A stretch of 64,000 bases of DNA from Polyporus tsugae (Eukaryota; Basidiomycota; Agaricomycetes; Polyporales; Polyporaceae), in contig JAHRBS010000006.1 in NCBI GenBank assembly GCA_024305745.1, forward strand, positions 126,501 to 190,500, written 5' to 3'. The notes beneath the pieces are model-generated. The model was given only the letters and a program-made list of their open reading frames with translations. It had not been told where the DNA came from and searched no databases. Positions 31,916-43,727 of the stretch are shown piece after piece. Made by a program: the position numbers and the translations under genes. The first letter of the stretch is position 1. Every line of letters starts with the position of its first letter.

Positions 31916-33477
31916 ATGCTCACGTCACGGCCTGCAATTTTCACTTGGCTCGTCTTCACCCTCACAGCCGAAGTTGTGAACGTTGCTGCAAAGGCTCCTC
32001 CCTCTTTCGACATTGGACCCCGTCAGGATGAAGATACATGTCAGGGGGGTCCATCGTGCATCTCCCCCACATCTATCGGAGGCACACGTTCGACTTCAAC
32101 ATCATCCAGTCCACCTACTAGTTCTTCGTCTACTGATTCTAGCTCTGCCTCTCGTTCCTCAGCTACCTCAGTACCTAACTCTACAACCTCTTCCACCATT
32201 TCTGCCCCATCCTCGCGCTCAGGTGCAACAAACATTCTCACCCCGTTGACTTCTGCAACTAACACTCCACATCCTCACGCGCTCCATCGCCCATATCACA
32301 TCAAGATACACAAGCGTAAGGGTCAGTTTCCGCCTCTTCGTTGTCATCCGGGGAAGGCGCTTCCTCAGTGCGTTCTGCTCTTTCAACTCCGATATCAGCA
32401 AAATCACATTCGACGTCTCAGGTTCAAACAACCACTGACAGTCCTCAATCTGTTTCCCTATCCTCCACCAATTCGACTATGCCAGCATATAGCCCATCGC
32501 CTACTATATCGCCCTTTTCGCCCGCATCTTCCGCACCTCCCGCACCGTCATCCTCTCTCGCGTCGTCACAATCCGACGGCGGAGCCACGACTACGCAGGC
32601 TTCTGTAGGCTCGGTATCGCCAGTAACATCAACCTCTTCCTCAATGTCTGCGCCTTCGAGCTCTGCAGATAGCAAGCTGAGTACCGGCGATATTGTAGGC
32701 GCCGTCGTGGCTATAGTCGGCTTTTTCTGGCTGGTCGCACTCGCGCTCTGGTGGCTCCTCCGGAAGTGGCGAGGGTCAAGGACAACACAGACCGCGAGGA
32801 CGGCCGGGCCAGTCTGGCATCTCGGCACGCACAGGTACGAAAGTGAGTACATCGACTCTTCGCGAACCGCCCCCGCGCCCCGTGCATCTGCCACAGATAC
32901 TTGCGTTCTGACGCTGTCGTTCTTCCATATCATATCTTTCCGAGCAGATGCAGATGCAGATGCAGACGAGGCGCCCAGAGATATGGAGACCACCTCGTCG
33001 GACGCGCTCCAGCCCGCGCCTCATCATGGGTACGACCAGCCTCCTGCTGCTCGTTTCGGCGACAAGGAGGCGATGCTCCTCAACGAAGCCCCAGCCCCTG
33101 CGTCGCGGCCGCCCACCCTACTCCCAGACCCACCGGCTGAGGAGGAGGCGAGGTCCCGATCCGAGTCGCCTGCGACGCTCGTAGAGCGGCCATCGGGGGC
33201 GGTGAGCCGCCCGGAGAGCGTCAAGAACATCGAGCTGCTCGCGCTCGCGGAGACGGACTACTCCGTGGCGGTCGCGAGGGCGCGCTCGTCCTCGGTCCCT
33301 CCCCCGCTCCCGACCATGCCGGCATACGGTGTCTATGGGGAACTGGGGGCGGAGCTGACTCGGCGGACGTCGACGAACCCGTTCCGTGCGCGGCTGCACG
33401 CGGTGGAGGTCGCGCGCCCGAAACCAGGTCTGGGCGACGGCGACGACGGTGACTGGTGGGCGGGGGAACGGGCGTGA
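31916..33477 (+). CDS. R11: type I membrane protein with DYSVA and NPFRARL tail
   Basis: Exons 31916-32222, 32327-32842 and 32948-33477 give 1,353 nt, 450 aa; both introns are phase 1. The signal peptide is IFTWLVFTLTAEVVNVAA. The ectodomain is almost only a Ser/Thr stalk with two Cys near the start (DTCQGGPSC) and lacks the QC..F.W unit. The TM helix (IVGAVVAIVGFFWLVALALWWLL) is followed by RKWRGSR. The tail has ADADADEA, NIELLALAETDYSVAVARA and TSTNPFRARLHAVEVA. Decayed copies of this TM and tail are scattered at about 35, 39.4, 42.5, 48 and 60 kb, so this subtype was once more abundant. Confidence 0.85.
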
Positions 33478-34140
33478 GAAGAGGGTCGCTGCCTCGTTTC
33501 ATGATAATTATTGCTGCAGAAGGGACCTTGCGGGTTTGCCTGTGTTCGTACCTCGCTCGATGGCAAACGATATACCCGATCTAAGTACCTCCCATTCATC
33601 CTATATCCACTCGCCGGATTTCGCGGCGTTCGATCGTATTGATACCTCTGCACCTGCAGCCTGTCGATATGTTGTGGAGATACTCGCGCAAGTTCCAGAT
33701 GAGGTTCTCAGTCAAGTCACGGTGCTGGTCACGAACGTGCGTCGTCCGACCGCAACTGCTGTTTGGATGCCGTGGATTCTGATGTTCTGATCAAGGATGA
33801 ATCCTGCTGCGACCATGCGCATGTTGTGCTCAGTTAGGGCATCTAGCTCTGTATCCTCCGTTATGAGACTGGAACGAGTCTTGAGTCGGGGTTTAGCAAC
33901 ACGATGAGGCTGCATAGACTGAGGAACTGTGCGGGGACCCTTATCGTCGTACTCCTTCGTCTCTCTACGAGAGCCACCGCCTTCGGTCAGTCATGAGTTG
34001 TGTCCTCTCGAAACTCGATGAATGCCACGAACTTGAATTCTCTCACCACATCGCATAACTGAGTTCCTACAGTTTACCAGGAATACGAACACCATTTCTC
34101 TGGGAGCAGCACAATGTACAGATATCAATGATAACTTATT
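33478..34140. other. spacer after R11
   Basis: A short frame near 33560-33790 reads VVEILAQVPDEVLSQVTVLV, and a similar phrase (VTLLISNVRGP) occurs near 55.58 kb. I cannot assign it and see no full gene. Confidence 0.35.
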
Positions 34141-34246
34141 GGAACAACACACCATGGAGGAATGCACACACCTTTCACGCAGGTGGCGCCGGACGAAGCT
34201 CGCCGATTTTTTGGGGAAGCGACAATGTAGGTCTGGAGGGACATGT

Positions 34247-34590
34247 CCTTGTTGATGTGGCTTACGTAGATCTTAATTCCGTGTACCCCCTGTGCAAACT
34301 TGTTCTTCTCCTCCAAAGGCAGAGCCATGGTCTCCCACCCCATCTCAAACATGTCGTCAATGTCGTCTACCCCATGGTTCTTGAGGCTAGGCAGCAGCTT
34401 GGACGCGGTTTATGGGAAGAGTGGCCATACGATACGTACTACCAGAACCCTAGGGCCTAATTCCGTCGCAGCTTTCCAAAGCTTGTCGATCTCGTCCTCG
34501 TCGCCGGCGGCCTTGACTAGCTTGTAGTCGACGACTCGCAGCGGACAAGTAGGGATGTCGGGGGGAAGGACTGGACGCTTTGCGGGTGAG
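34247..34590 (-). pseudogene. N-terminal remnant of a 2OG-Fe(II) oxygenase
   Basis: On the minus strand, 34575-34470 encodes DIPTCPLRVVDYKLVKA then GDEDEIDKLWKAATELG. After a 60-70-base intron-like gap, 34384-34250 encodes NHGVDDIDDMFEMGWET then MALPLEEKNKFAQG. This is the typical N-terminal part (DIOX_N) of isopenicillin-N-synthase-like 2-oxoglutarate/Fe(II) dioxygenases. The catalytic half with the HxD...H iron site is absent downstream, so this is a fragment. It is the only metabolic gene trace in the window. Confidence 0.72.
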
Positions 34591-34959
34591 TACTAGTGCG
34601 AGTCGGGACAACGGTCGGAAATGTTCCAGTCAACACGTTGGTGCCCCGCCTGTAAGAGCCGGTTGCGTGCGAAATACTGTAATCGAAGCTCAGCGCTATT
34701 TGTAGCACTGGCCCGACCTAGGAACGAAGAGTGCTTAGCCAGTAGATCGAGTGCGGGTCACGCAGCATGAAACTGGGATGGAAGGCAACGTAGGAGAACC
34801 TGGAATCGTCGTGGACAGTGGCCGCAATTGTTTGTCTCTATTTTGGTGGCAAGTTGATCGCGCGTGCGCCGATGACCTTCTCCCTCAATATAATCAATTC
34901 TCCCTCCGCATCAACCATCCTGTAGTCAATTATCCAACACTCTATACCACTAGCTTCTC

Positions 34960-35640
34960 TCTTACGTGCTGTCGATACGACCTCTATTACTTCGCTATGA
35001 TTCGCCAAGTACTCCGTTGTCCTCAAAGTTTGCAGGTGCCGGGGTCAGGGGGTCTGCCCGGGCCCGTTCCGAGGGGAGACGCATTCTCCATCGCAGCAAA
35101 GCATCTGGGCTCCGGGTCATCGAGTCGCTGCAGTGTGGCATGTGGAGAAGGGTATTTAAGGTACGTGTCTATTCGAATTCTCCTTGATATAGTTGTTTAA
35201 TGTGTCAGTCAAGGTAGCGCATCTGAGACTGCCTACGCGCAGGATCATGACGGCATCGTCGACCTGCTTTCTGCAAAGGCGACGAGAATCTAGGTTGCTG
35301 TAGACGCAACAGTCGGGTCGGCATCTTGACGGGCACAAGTACGAAGGTACGTACCTCGAGCTCAATCGTGGTCCGTGAGCCGTCCTAGTGACGGAGTATT
35401 CCCTTCTGAATTTATTCTGATCTATGGCACATCCATGTACATCCATATCCTCCCCGCTATATGCAGACGACGTCTCTTGTCATCGTGATACTTTATCAAA
35501 CTTGCTCCTGCCTGATCCTCAACATGAATACGAGTTCCCGCGCTCATGTCGCGATCGCAGGTGTGCACCGAGACGTGGTTCCGAGTCTCCCGCGACGTTC
35601 ATCGGCGCCGAGCAGAGCATCTAGTGACAACTTGCCCTGA
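34960..35640 (+). pseudogene. relic of an R11-like TM and tail
   Basis: The sequence around 35270-35370 (CAGTCGGGTCGGCATCTTGACGGGCACAAGTACGAAGGTACG) mirrors R11 at about 32805-32850 (GGGCCAGTCTGGCATCTCGGCACGCACAGGTACGAAAGTGAG). No open frame remains. Confidence 0.5.
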
Positions 35641-35899
35641 GGAACGTAGAAAGTGTGCAGGTATGTAGTTGATTCACAGACTACCTCGGTCGCGGTCGTA
35701 CGGTCGGTCCCCCCTCTTCTGGAGCCGGGGATGATGCCGCACGAGCTGACGAGACATGCCAGATGCGTGGCGCGTGCCAAACGAAAGGATATATACGGGT
35801 TTTACCAGTCTTGGGCGTATGGAGAAGAAGCTTTGTACTCTTCTCAGGTGTGTTCACAGCCATTGCACGTCTTGCGGTGATTGGCCGTCCTCATCCCTC

Positions 35900-36400
35900 T
35901 CCGCATCTGCATTCCGGCCGCCCACTTCCTACAACTCCATCACCGCGAATGCACCTCAGTCACATATACCGAAATCTGGTCCCGTCGTCGATCGCTGTCC
36001 CGCAGATGCGGCCGGAGGAGCGAGTGCCAGCTCGTGACAAGGGTGTAAGACGGGGTGGTGCAGCCGCTGGCCCTGCGGAGAACGACGGGCGCAGTGGCGG
36101 GACTTACGGTGTTGCGGGACGAGCTGACTCGGAGGGACTTCCTCCCAACGAAGGTGTGCCGCAGATGAGTCCGACCAACACAGCATGTCGGGCATACTCT
36201 TCACTGGTCGGTGGGATAACTGGTGGCGCGCACGATGGAGGAGGTGAGAGGCGAGCAGGCGGTGGTGGACGGCGACGAGAGGATGGGTACGGGACCCAGG
36301 GTCAAGCGGCTGGGGCGGAGGGGATTCTCATCATCGTGTTGCCAACAAGGTTTCCGGGTCTCTGAGGTGAGTTAACATCATGCCATGTATTCCTTATATT
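35900..36400 (+). pseudogene. possible relic of a PPxY-type tail
   Basis: The phrase GCCGCAGATGAGTCCGACCA at about 36157 matches GCCGCAGATGAGTCCGACGA in the R12 tail exon (38698). The rest is diverged, and no PPxY terminus is visible. Low confidence. Confidence 0.3.
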
Positions 36401-37256
36401 GATGCACGACGAAGAAGTGATATGTTAGGCTCACACCGACGTCAAACTTTGCCGGTACCCCATCATCAAAGGCGACCTTAACGCTCTCCTGAGCCAGTAC
36501 ATCGTCGGAATACCTGCCGAAGTGCCACGTAAACCGGCCCTCGTCGGACATCAGCGTCTGAAGCAGCCTCTTCCTCTCGCCCTCCGAGTACTGGTTAGAC
36601 CTATTGAGGAGCGTGCCGCGCGTGCTCGTGAGGCGTAGCGTAACGGCAATGTCCGCGACGGACTACGCATTGACAGTGTAGCGCGCCTGCAGGAGCTGCG
36701 CCACTTGATGTATGTCGCATTACTCCCGGCGTCGAGTTCCGCCGCAACGTTGACTATGGTTATGGAAGTCATGATATTATTATGTGGCGTCTCCTGCCCA
36801 TACAGTATGTTTGCGGGGGCTGTCATCGGCTTGCGCTGTCGCGTTCAATGCGGTGACGTTGTGTCACGGTTAAAGCTTGAAGGTGCGTCGTCCCGCGACC
36901 GCGAGCCGAGCAAGCGTCCGAATCTTGATATCTGTTTCCTAGGACGCCTTCGATGCGGACGGTATGCCAGGGCGTCATCAATGCTGTACCTGTCTAATAG
37001 ATATGGAGACGTTGTTCTCTCGAGGGATGGAATGGGTGCCACACCATGAGACGTCTCTATTGCAGCGGGCTCCTTTGCTCACTCTTCTTCACCTCTCTTA
37101 CTGCGCTACTTTCTCTTCCGTCTCGGCCAGTCCTACGACGAGGACCTTGGGTACACGATTTCCGGTGAGTCAACTGCTTTCCAACCCGCGGACATTTCAC
37201 AGATCTCGTTGTTTAGGAGCGAAAATCTGTTGTATTGTATCATCGCCGGCTGCGCA
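36400..37256. other. spacer upstream of R12
   Basis: A fragment near 36760-36880 (MFAGAVIGLRC in one frame) may be an ectodomain relic. Otherwise I see nothing. Confidence 0.3.
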
Positions 37257-38868
37257 ATGAAGTCGCGACCTAGCTCATCCGTGCTCAAGAGCGCAGTCTG
37301 GAACTCGCTAGCCGGCGTCATCATCCTGCTATCCTTTCCTGCCGTCACATACTCAGGCGTCCCAAGCCTTTCCTTGGACCCCGATCCGCCCAAAGAATGC
37401 GAAACGCTCACGGTTCATTGGGATACTGACCGGCCTGCTGCCATCCTGATTGGTGACCAGGGTCAGCAGCCAGCGCAGACACTGTTTCAAACGATAGTCA
37501 ACGTTCCGACAGGATCGGTGGAATGGGTGGTCTCCGCCACGAGTGGTGCTCTACTCCAAATTGTGTTCGCTGAGGGGCTTGGCATAGAAATGCACGCGGA
37601 CCGCACAGTTCAACCGGGCACACCGACCTGTTTCTCTTCGGTGTGTTACGCTCTTCTGTATCTTGCTCAGTCTGCTCACGTATCCAGAGGGGCTCGGATC
37701 CATCATCATCTTCGCCAGGTCCTCTTTTATAGATACTACCTGGACAATCGTCGGACGGTTCTGCAAGTACGCAAACGTCGGACACGCGTATCGTCGCACC
37801 AACAGGTTCCCAATCCTTCGCAACGCGTTCATCGTCCCAACCAACCGCGTCTTTCACTGCGTCTTCGAGTCTTGCCCCATCCGTGTCCTCTACGGCCTCC
37901 CCTGATCACACGACCTCTCCACCGCTCGTGACTCCGAGTCTTTCCTGGCCCATGCCGACTCCAAGTCTTTCCTCACCCACGCCGACCCCACTTCCAACGT
38001 CAGCCAGTCAGCCGCGTCTCCGCGCCGGCGCTGTTGCTGGCATCGCTGCTGGGGTTGGCGCTGGTGTAATCTGTCTAGCGTGGGTGTCATTCTCGTACAT
38101 CAAGCGACGCAGAAGCCGCGCGTCGACCGCGCGTGTGAACCCGTTCATAGGTCTGTACCATTTTTTTTCTTGCTTCAAGTCGGGGTTCAAAGCTGACGTG
38201 GCGGCGCTTCGTCCGTAGCTCGTCGTCAGTCGCGATATTCGAGTTCACATACAGACGCATCGTCCTCGGACGCAGACCGCGACGACGATCGAAGCAGTCT
38301 GAGTTGGACGACGACGTGGCACCTACACGGGCGAACAGTAGGTGCGTTCAGCGAGCTCGATGGCGTTTTTTTAGTAACGTAGGGATTGATTTGCCCGGCA
38401 GGTTCGCTGGTGGGTCGGGCGTCCTCCGTGGCCTCACGCCCGCCGTATGGCGTTGCACATCTATCACATCCCCGTCAAGAGAGCACCGACAGACTCGTCA
38501 AATATGAGACAGCCCTGCGAGAACTAAGGAGCAGAGCGGTCACGCGGTCCACATCGGGTCTGGTGAGCAAACGGACGGCGGACACTGCGGTTGAGGTCCC
38601 CATCTCCTCCGGTCGCGGAATTGGACATCGTCGAGATCCACAGTACGAAACGGATGGTGGGGTGAGGTTAGGGGGAGGGAGACCCGGGGAGCCTGTAGCC
38701 GCAGATGAGTCCGACGAGGACAGCGCATCGGACAGGTTAATCTTGCCGCCTCCATATTCTCCGCACTTCGGAGGAGAGACGGGGTGCGTGCGCTTTCACA
38801 CATACTTTTATCCGATCATACCCTGACTCTGTTTTCCACTGCTGCCACCGGGAATTCGCAGATGCTGA
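37257..38868 (+). CDS. R12: type I membrane protein with PPPY tail, possible frameshift
   Basis: Exons 37257-37640, 37733-38150, 38219 (or 38230)-38337 and 38402-38783, with a short last exon to a stop at 38868. The signal peptide (NSLAGVIILLSFPAVTYS) precedes an ectodomain with KECETLTVHWDTDRPAAILI, VEWVVSATSGALLQIVF and a terminal Cys. A Ser/Thr/Pro stalk, a TM helix (AGAVAGIAAGVGAGVICLAWVSF) and KRRRSR follow. The tail ends RLILPPPYSPHFGGETG. Exon 3 measured from the obvious TAG acceptor is 119 nt, whereas every paralog has a multiple of three, so the tail would be out of frame. An alternative CAG acceptor 11 bases later restores the frame with a changed 36-residue stretch. Confidence 0.65.
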
Positions 38869-39299
38869 ACGAACGTCGCTACTGCTTGTGGCACGTTCGA
38901 GCCAGCTTCGCATCCCCGCCAGGGCCGACTCGCTGGGAGCCACGAAGACCGTGGACAATCTGTTCTAGTGTGGGGCGACCGGCCAAGATGTTACCCAGTG
39001 AACATGGACTCACAGGCGGGATCATGTGGCGGGAATCCAGGGCGAGGTCAAAGCTGGAAAGGTTGGGACGCGATTACCTTCCAATTTACCCTAACGCCGA
39101 ACTGTCTGCTTTTGGCAACTCAGACGCCCGTCTTCGTGACATTCGGACGGACTCATTCTTGGACTCGGACTCGGACTCGGACTCGCGCTTTCTTGTCACC
39201 TCCGCTCTTTGTCCCTCACTTATGTCATTGCATCGTTTATCCTGCCTGCTTGGTCTTGCTACGGACTCATGTTCTCCCTCGGTCGCGTGGATATTGGCC

Positions 39300-39760
39300 T
39301 AGCACGGGAAGCCCAAGTTCGTTGTCATCGTTGTAGGCGCGACTAGTGTCGCATGGGAAGCCGCACTCGCGGTCTGGCTGTTTGGAAAGCAAAAACGACC
39401 ATCGAGGCGCAAGTTGATACCAGAATTGGGCTGGCGGTTCGGGGTGCATGGGTAAGTACTGCATTGTCACATCCAATTCAAACGTCGCCGTTCGCTCTGC
39501 ACCGCCCCTGTCCCCATGCGTCTGCCATAAATAATTTCTCACTCCACCGCTCTTTCCCTTCTCCGGGAGTAATTGCAGATCGTCTTAACATCGTGGTACT
39601 CGCTCCAGTCCGCGGCCCGTGATCTTCAAGTTTCCGTGGAGACGTCGAGGAAGGAATGCTTCCGGTTACACCGCGACCGCCTGGCATTCTCTCTCTGGAC
39701 GTAGAGCAGACACCAAGGTACGATTTCCGCCATTTTCGAGGTCCGTAGGCTCGGAACAAT
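39300..39760 (+). pseudogene. relic of an R11-like TM exon
   Basis: Bases 39322-39450 read VVIVVGATSVAWEAALAVWL, FGKQKRPSRRK and WRFGVHG, recognisable as an R11-type TM helix plus basic stop-transfer (R11: VGFFWLVALALWWLLRKWRG). An upstream stop and a downstream loss of frame leave no gene. An SDSDSD-type microsatellite lies just upstream at 39159-39185. Confidence 0.5.
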
Positions 39761-40575
39761 CGGTGACGGCGAGTCTCAAGGAGATCACGGACCGCGGGAA
39801 GCCGCGTCTCTTTACGACGACGGACCACTCGGTCACGGTCGCGCTCTTGATGCCTTCGCTAGCCGCTGTGCTCCCGGCCACCTAAATGTCCCAGGGATAG
39901 GGGGGCCGCGGAGCTGGGTTTGAGAAGTTTGTTGACAAACCTGTCCAGGGCGCGGCTGCGCGATCGTCGTGCTGTTGCATTCGGGGTCTTCATGTCGGGC
40001 TCCGGTCATCGGAGTCACTGTCGTGCACGGAATAATCCCTCTATATTCCGCATTCGGATTCGATGCACTGGTAAGCCATCTCGAGCTCGGCCCATCGTAA
40101 CCCTCTTGAATGATCATGTTTCCAGCATGAGGCTGTAGATAGCCGTCACAGAGTATTGTCCCGGCCCCGGGGTCCTATGTCGTCCGAGTCGAACGTTGCG
40201 AACTGTCACGAACCACCTGGCAGTGCAGGTTGTGGGAGACATGTTTTCACCATACGCAGAGAGACACATCGATGTCCGGACCGGCCGAATACTTATCATA
40301 ACGAAGACGCCGTTGAGTAAAAACATACAAGAGCTCACTAGTACTTCCCTCGGAGTTCTTCAAACCCCTCCCGGACTGCGACGTCGCGGCTCTTTCACGT
40401 GCTGCCACTTCGAGCGAACATTCTTTCCAGGTGAATTGCATGTTCACGCTACGGATTCTCTTCGCGCAGTGAACCTTCCGACATTTCCATTGACAGGTCG
40501 AAGGAGTAGTACCGGTGTGCGCTGGCAGCCACCCAAACACGACGTTAGAGTTTTGCGGCTCCTCTGTCGACTATA
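39760..40575. other. spacer upstream of R13
   Basis: No gene is supported. Short frames lack family features. Confidence 0.4.
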
Positions 40576-41652
40576 ATGTTCCCTTCACTTTCAAGCTCCC
40601 AAATTGTCTCGGTAGTTCTTCTGTTGTCGCTCCTCGCTGGCGGCTACCCGCATTCTTTGACGGGGGGAAATGGTGGCAATGCAAACGGTGGCAATGGTAG
40701 CGAGAGTGGCAATGGTGGCAACGGTGTGATTGCAGGGAATGGTGCAAGCGTGTACGATGTGAATGGTGAGTTTTGAGTGACACATATGTTATGTGCATCC
40801 CCCTGGTGAAATTTCAAACTGACGCCTCTGAACAGCGTCGGGGGCCAGTCACTGCCAGTCGCCTCTAATAATCGGCGCTGTTGCTGGCATCGTCGCCGTG
40901 ATCAGCATTGTTGCAACCTGTCTGGTATTGGCGTTGTTCTTGTACATCAAGCGGCGCAGACGCCACGCAGCCACGGCGCGTGCACGTTCGTTCGGAGGTC
41001 TGTATTGTTTGTATGGTTGTGCTTTCGAATCGGATGGGGTTCTCAGGATGACGTGGAAGTTCTCCATTCACAGCCAAGATCTCGAAGTCGTACGCAGAGA
41101 CGTCCTCTTCGAACGAAGATCGCGATGGGGACCGAGGCGAGCCTGAGATGCGAGAGGGAGCGAGAACGGGGGCTAATAGTGAGTAAACGCAACCGTGCTC
41201 GAAAACTACCTTTTAGTTACTGAGGTAGATTTTTGATAGGTCCGTTGCCAGTGACCCGGTCGTCCTCCATAGTCTCCCATGCACAGGATCCTCTTGCACC
41301 CCCATCGCATTCCCATCGGGGGGACGTCAACGGAGCATTCACGGGGGAAGGACTCCTGCAAGAGCCAAGGAACGGGAATCGGACTGTGTCAGCGTCGGCG
41401 GGCGGACGAAATGGGAACGGACAGACGGAGATGGAGGCCACGATCGAGGAACCTATCTCCTCTGTGCATGCCCTACTCTATGGCGAACAGCATGGGGGCC
41501 TACGACACGAAAGAGATGGAGGGGCGAGGTCAGTCGGAGGGAGACCGTATGGGTCGGACTCGGTCGCCAGGGACGACTTGGACCGGCACAGCACATCGCA
41601 CGGGTCTGCCTTGCCACCGCCTTCCTATACCTCGCACTTCGGAGAGACTTGA
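40576..41652 (+). CDS. R13: Gly/Asn-repeat ectodomain membrane protein, PPPSY tail
   Basis: Exons 40576-40765, 40836-40997, 41074-41178 and 41240-41652 give 870 nt, 289 aa, with all introns phase 1. The signal peptide (IVSVVLLLSLLAGG) is followed not by the usual beta-sandwich unit but by about 35 residues of GGNGGNANGGNG-type repeat. A minimal linker with one Cys (HCQ) then leads to the TM helix (IIGAVAGIVAVISIVATCLVLALFL) and KRRRRH. The two tail exons match R14 and R15 and end SALPPPSYTSHFGET. The C-terminus reads PPPSY, so the strict PPxY is altered to PPxxY. This is an array member with its ligand domain replaced by low-complexity sequence. Confidence 0.85.
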
Positions 41653-42330
41653 CGCGGATGCTTTGATATATGCTTACATCTTATCGCAATATTAGGGTCG
41701 TGGGGACACTACATTTCCTATCGCGAATCAAGTTTGTGCTAGTACGTAGACACATTGAAGGAACTGCAGCTCCGAGTTAACTGAGCATGTATCCTGGGGG
41801 CCTCGTATCGCCTAATGCCTAGAGGGCGAGGTCATTGAACCGGTCAAGTCTCAAGACAGTCGGGGGCTCGACGCCACGGTTTGGCATCTCGTTGTGGCGC
41901 AAGCTGGCTGCTTTTGGCAACGTAGACGCCTGTCGTCATGACGATTTTTACAGTCCGCCAAATTTGCTCTCGCTCTTCGCCTTACTACATACACTTCTTG
42001 GAAGTCATTCAAGCTACTCGTTCTGCCTGTTTACGAACACCTGGTCCCCTTGTCCAGTATTCCTTGCCGAGGTCTCTCTCTGCTACCTGTCTCTCGGATC
42101 TCCCAAGCTGGCAATGCTCCCCGAGTCCCGGGCCGGGTCTTGCGTTCTCGAGTTTCGGCGGGCACCTTTGGTTGTCTCCGACTTTACCTCCGTTTTCCAT
42201 GATTATAGGAATCCCCTCGCCATTCATCAAAGTTAAGACTAGATGATCAGTTTTCCGAAGCAAGGCACGTTTCGTATCGCAGCAAATGCCAAAGGCTCCA
42301 AGTTACGGCCATCACGACAGTAAAGATGGC
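41653..42330. other. spacer after R13
   Basis: No gene is seen. Confidence 0.4.
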
Positions 42331-43030
42331 TACCAGGTGTGCGTATCTATTCTGATTGTCCTCACTGTCGATGCTGGATGTACCCTCAACACTGCACGCT
42401 GAGTCCCTTTCAGCTGTATGAACCCTTCCCATCCACAAACCGGCTACCGGGCGGACACCTGGCCAGCGTCGCAGGCGCGATTGGCGTCGTGACTCGAGCT
42501 CGGGCTCTGAATTCTCCAAAATCGACGAGCATTGATCCAACAAATGACGCCAGAATCAGGCTGGCATCTCGGCGCGTACAACGTCCAGGTCAATCGCGGT
42601 TCGTGACCCACCCCCGTCTTGGTGCATCTGCTCTCCCCCTTCGTGTCTTCTGTGATAGATGTAGATGGTGCCTCCAGTCATCAGGATACAGTATCTCATC
42701 GGACTCGCTCCCGCCTAATCGTCCCCTGCGACATTCATGGGCCCGGTGCGTCCGGTGACGACCAGCTACCCGGAGACGATCAAGAGCTTGGAGTTTGCTC
42801 GCCATCGCGAAGATGATGGTCCACTCAACTGCTTCGTGGGCAGCTCCGCTTCCCCAGCGCCCTGTCTACTCCCCAGAACGATGTTGAGATCTGGGTCTGA
42901 GGTACATTCACGATGCCATCGACAACCCGGGCCCCGTTCCATGCGTGGATACTCGCAACCCCTATGCACGCCAGCATCCAGCTGACGCTGACGGGCGTGA
43001 TTGGTCGAGAGGGAGACGGGCCAAAGGAGG
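42330..43030 (+). pseudogene. relic of an R11-like TM and tail
   Basis: Bases near 42545-42600 (GCCAGAATCAGGCTGGCATCTCGGCGCGTACAACGTCCAGGT) mirror R11 near 32810. Bases near 42740-42810 (GGCCCGGTGCGTCC..GAGACGATCAAGAGCTTGGAG) mirror its NIELLALAE segment near 33200. The frames are broken. It lies directly upstream of R14, as similar relics do for R16 and R20. Confidence 0.55.
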
Positions 43031-43727
43031 ATACTTATGCGTTGCGCTCAAGGATCAGGACCTCTTCATGTTGCCATGGTTGCGTAGTTAGGCGTTCATC
43101 AAGCTTTCCCTTTCTCTCCCCCCTGCTCGATGGCAAATGATACACCCTATCTACCACCCCAACCTCTTCTAGTGCCCAGTTTCGCTTACGATGAAGCCTC
43201 AAATCATGCCGCACGTTAGCATTGACCGCACTGCTAGACAACACGAAATGGAATGTGGGTCGGACAAACATCACGCTATTGGATCGCACTCATCTGCTTA
43301 TCACGGCATCTTAACAGCGAACCTGTGCCTGCTCTCGATGAGGCAGGCAATTAACATTCACGAATGTACATTGTCCCTCGACTGCAGTCCAACGACCGCT
43401 GTTTTAATACCTATCTAGGACCCGGTCGACGGCACTCAGCGATGTGTTCGGATAAGGAGCTGCCGTGGTCCATTGGGGGGTCGGAACAAGACGATGCTTC
43501 GTCGACGAAGAAACTCCGCCGGCGTTCCCTTCCTCATACTCGTCGTCCTCACCCCCCGGCTGCTCTCGTCGCATCCCTTTCACTTTTGCTCGCCTCAATC
43601 TCTCCCCGACGACTGCTTCGGTTTTCTCGTTGTGGTGAGTCTACTGGATTTTGCGTAGTCATGCGAGGATGCCGGTTGACCCTCCACGTTCAGGGCCCTA
43701 TCGCACCGTCTCGCCATATATCGCGCA

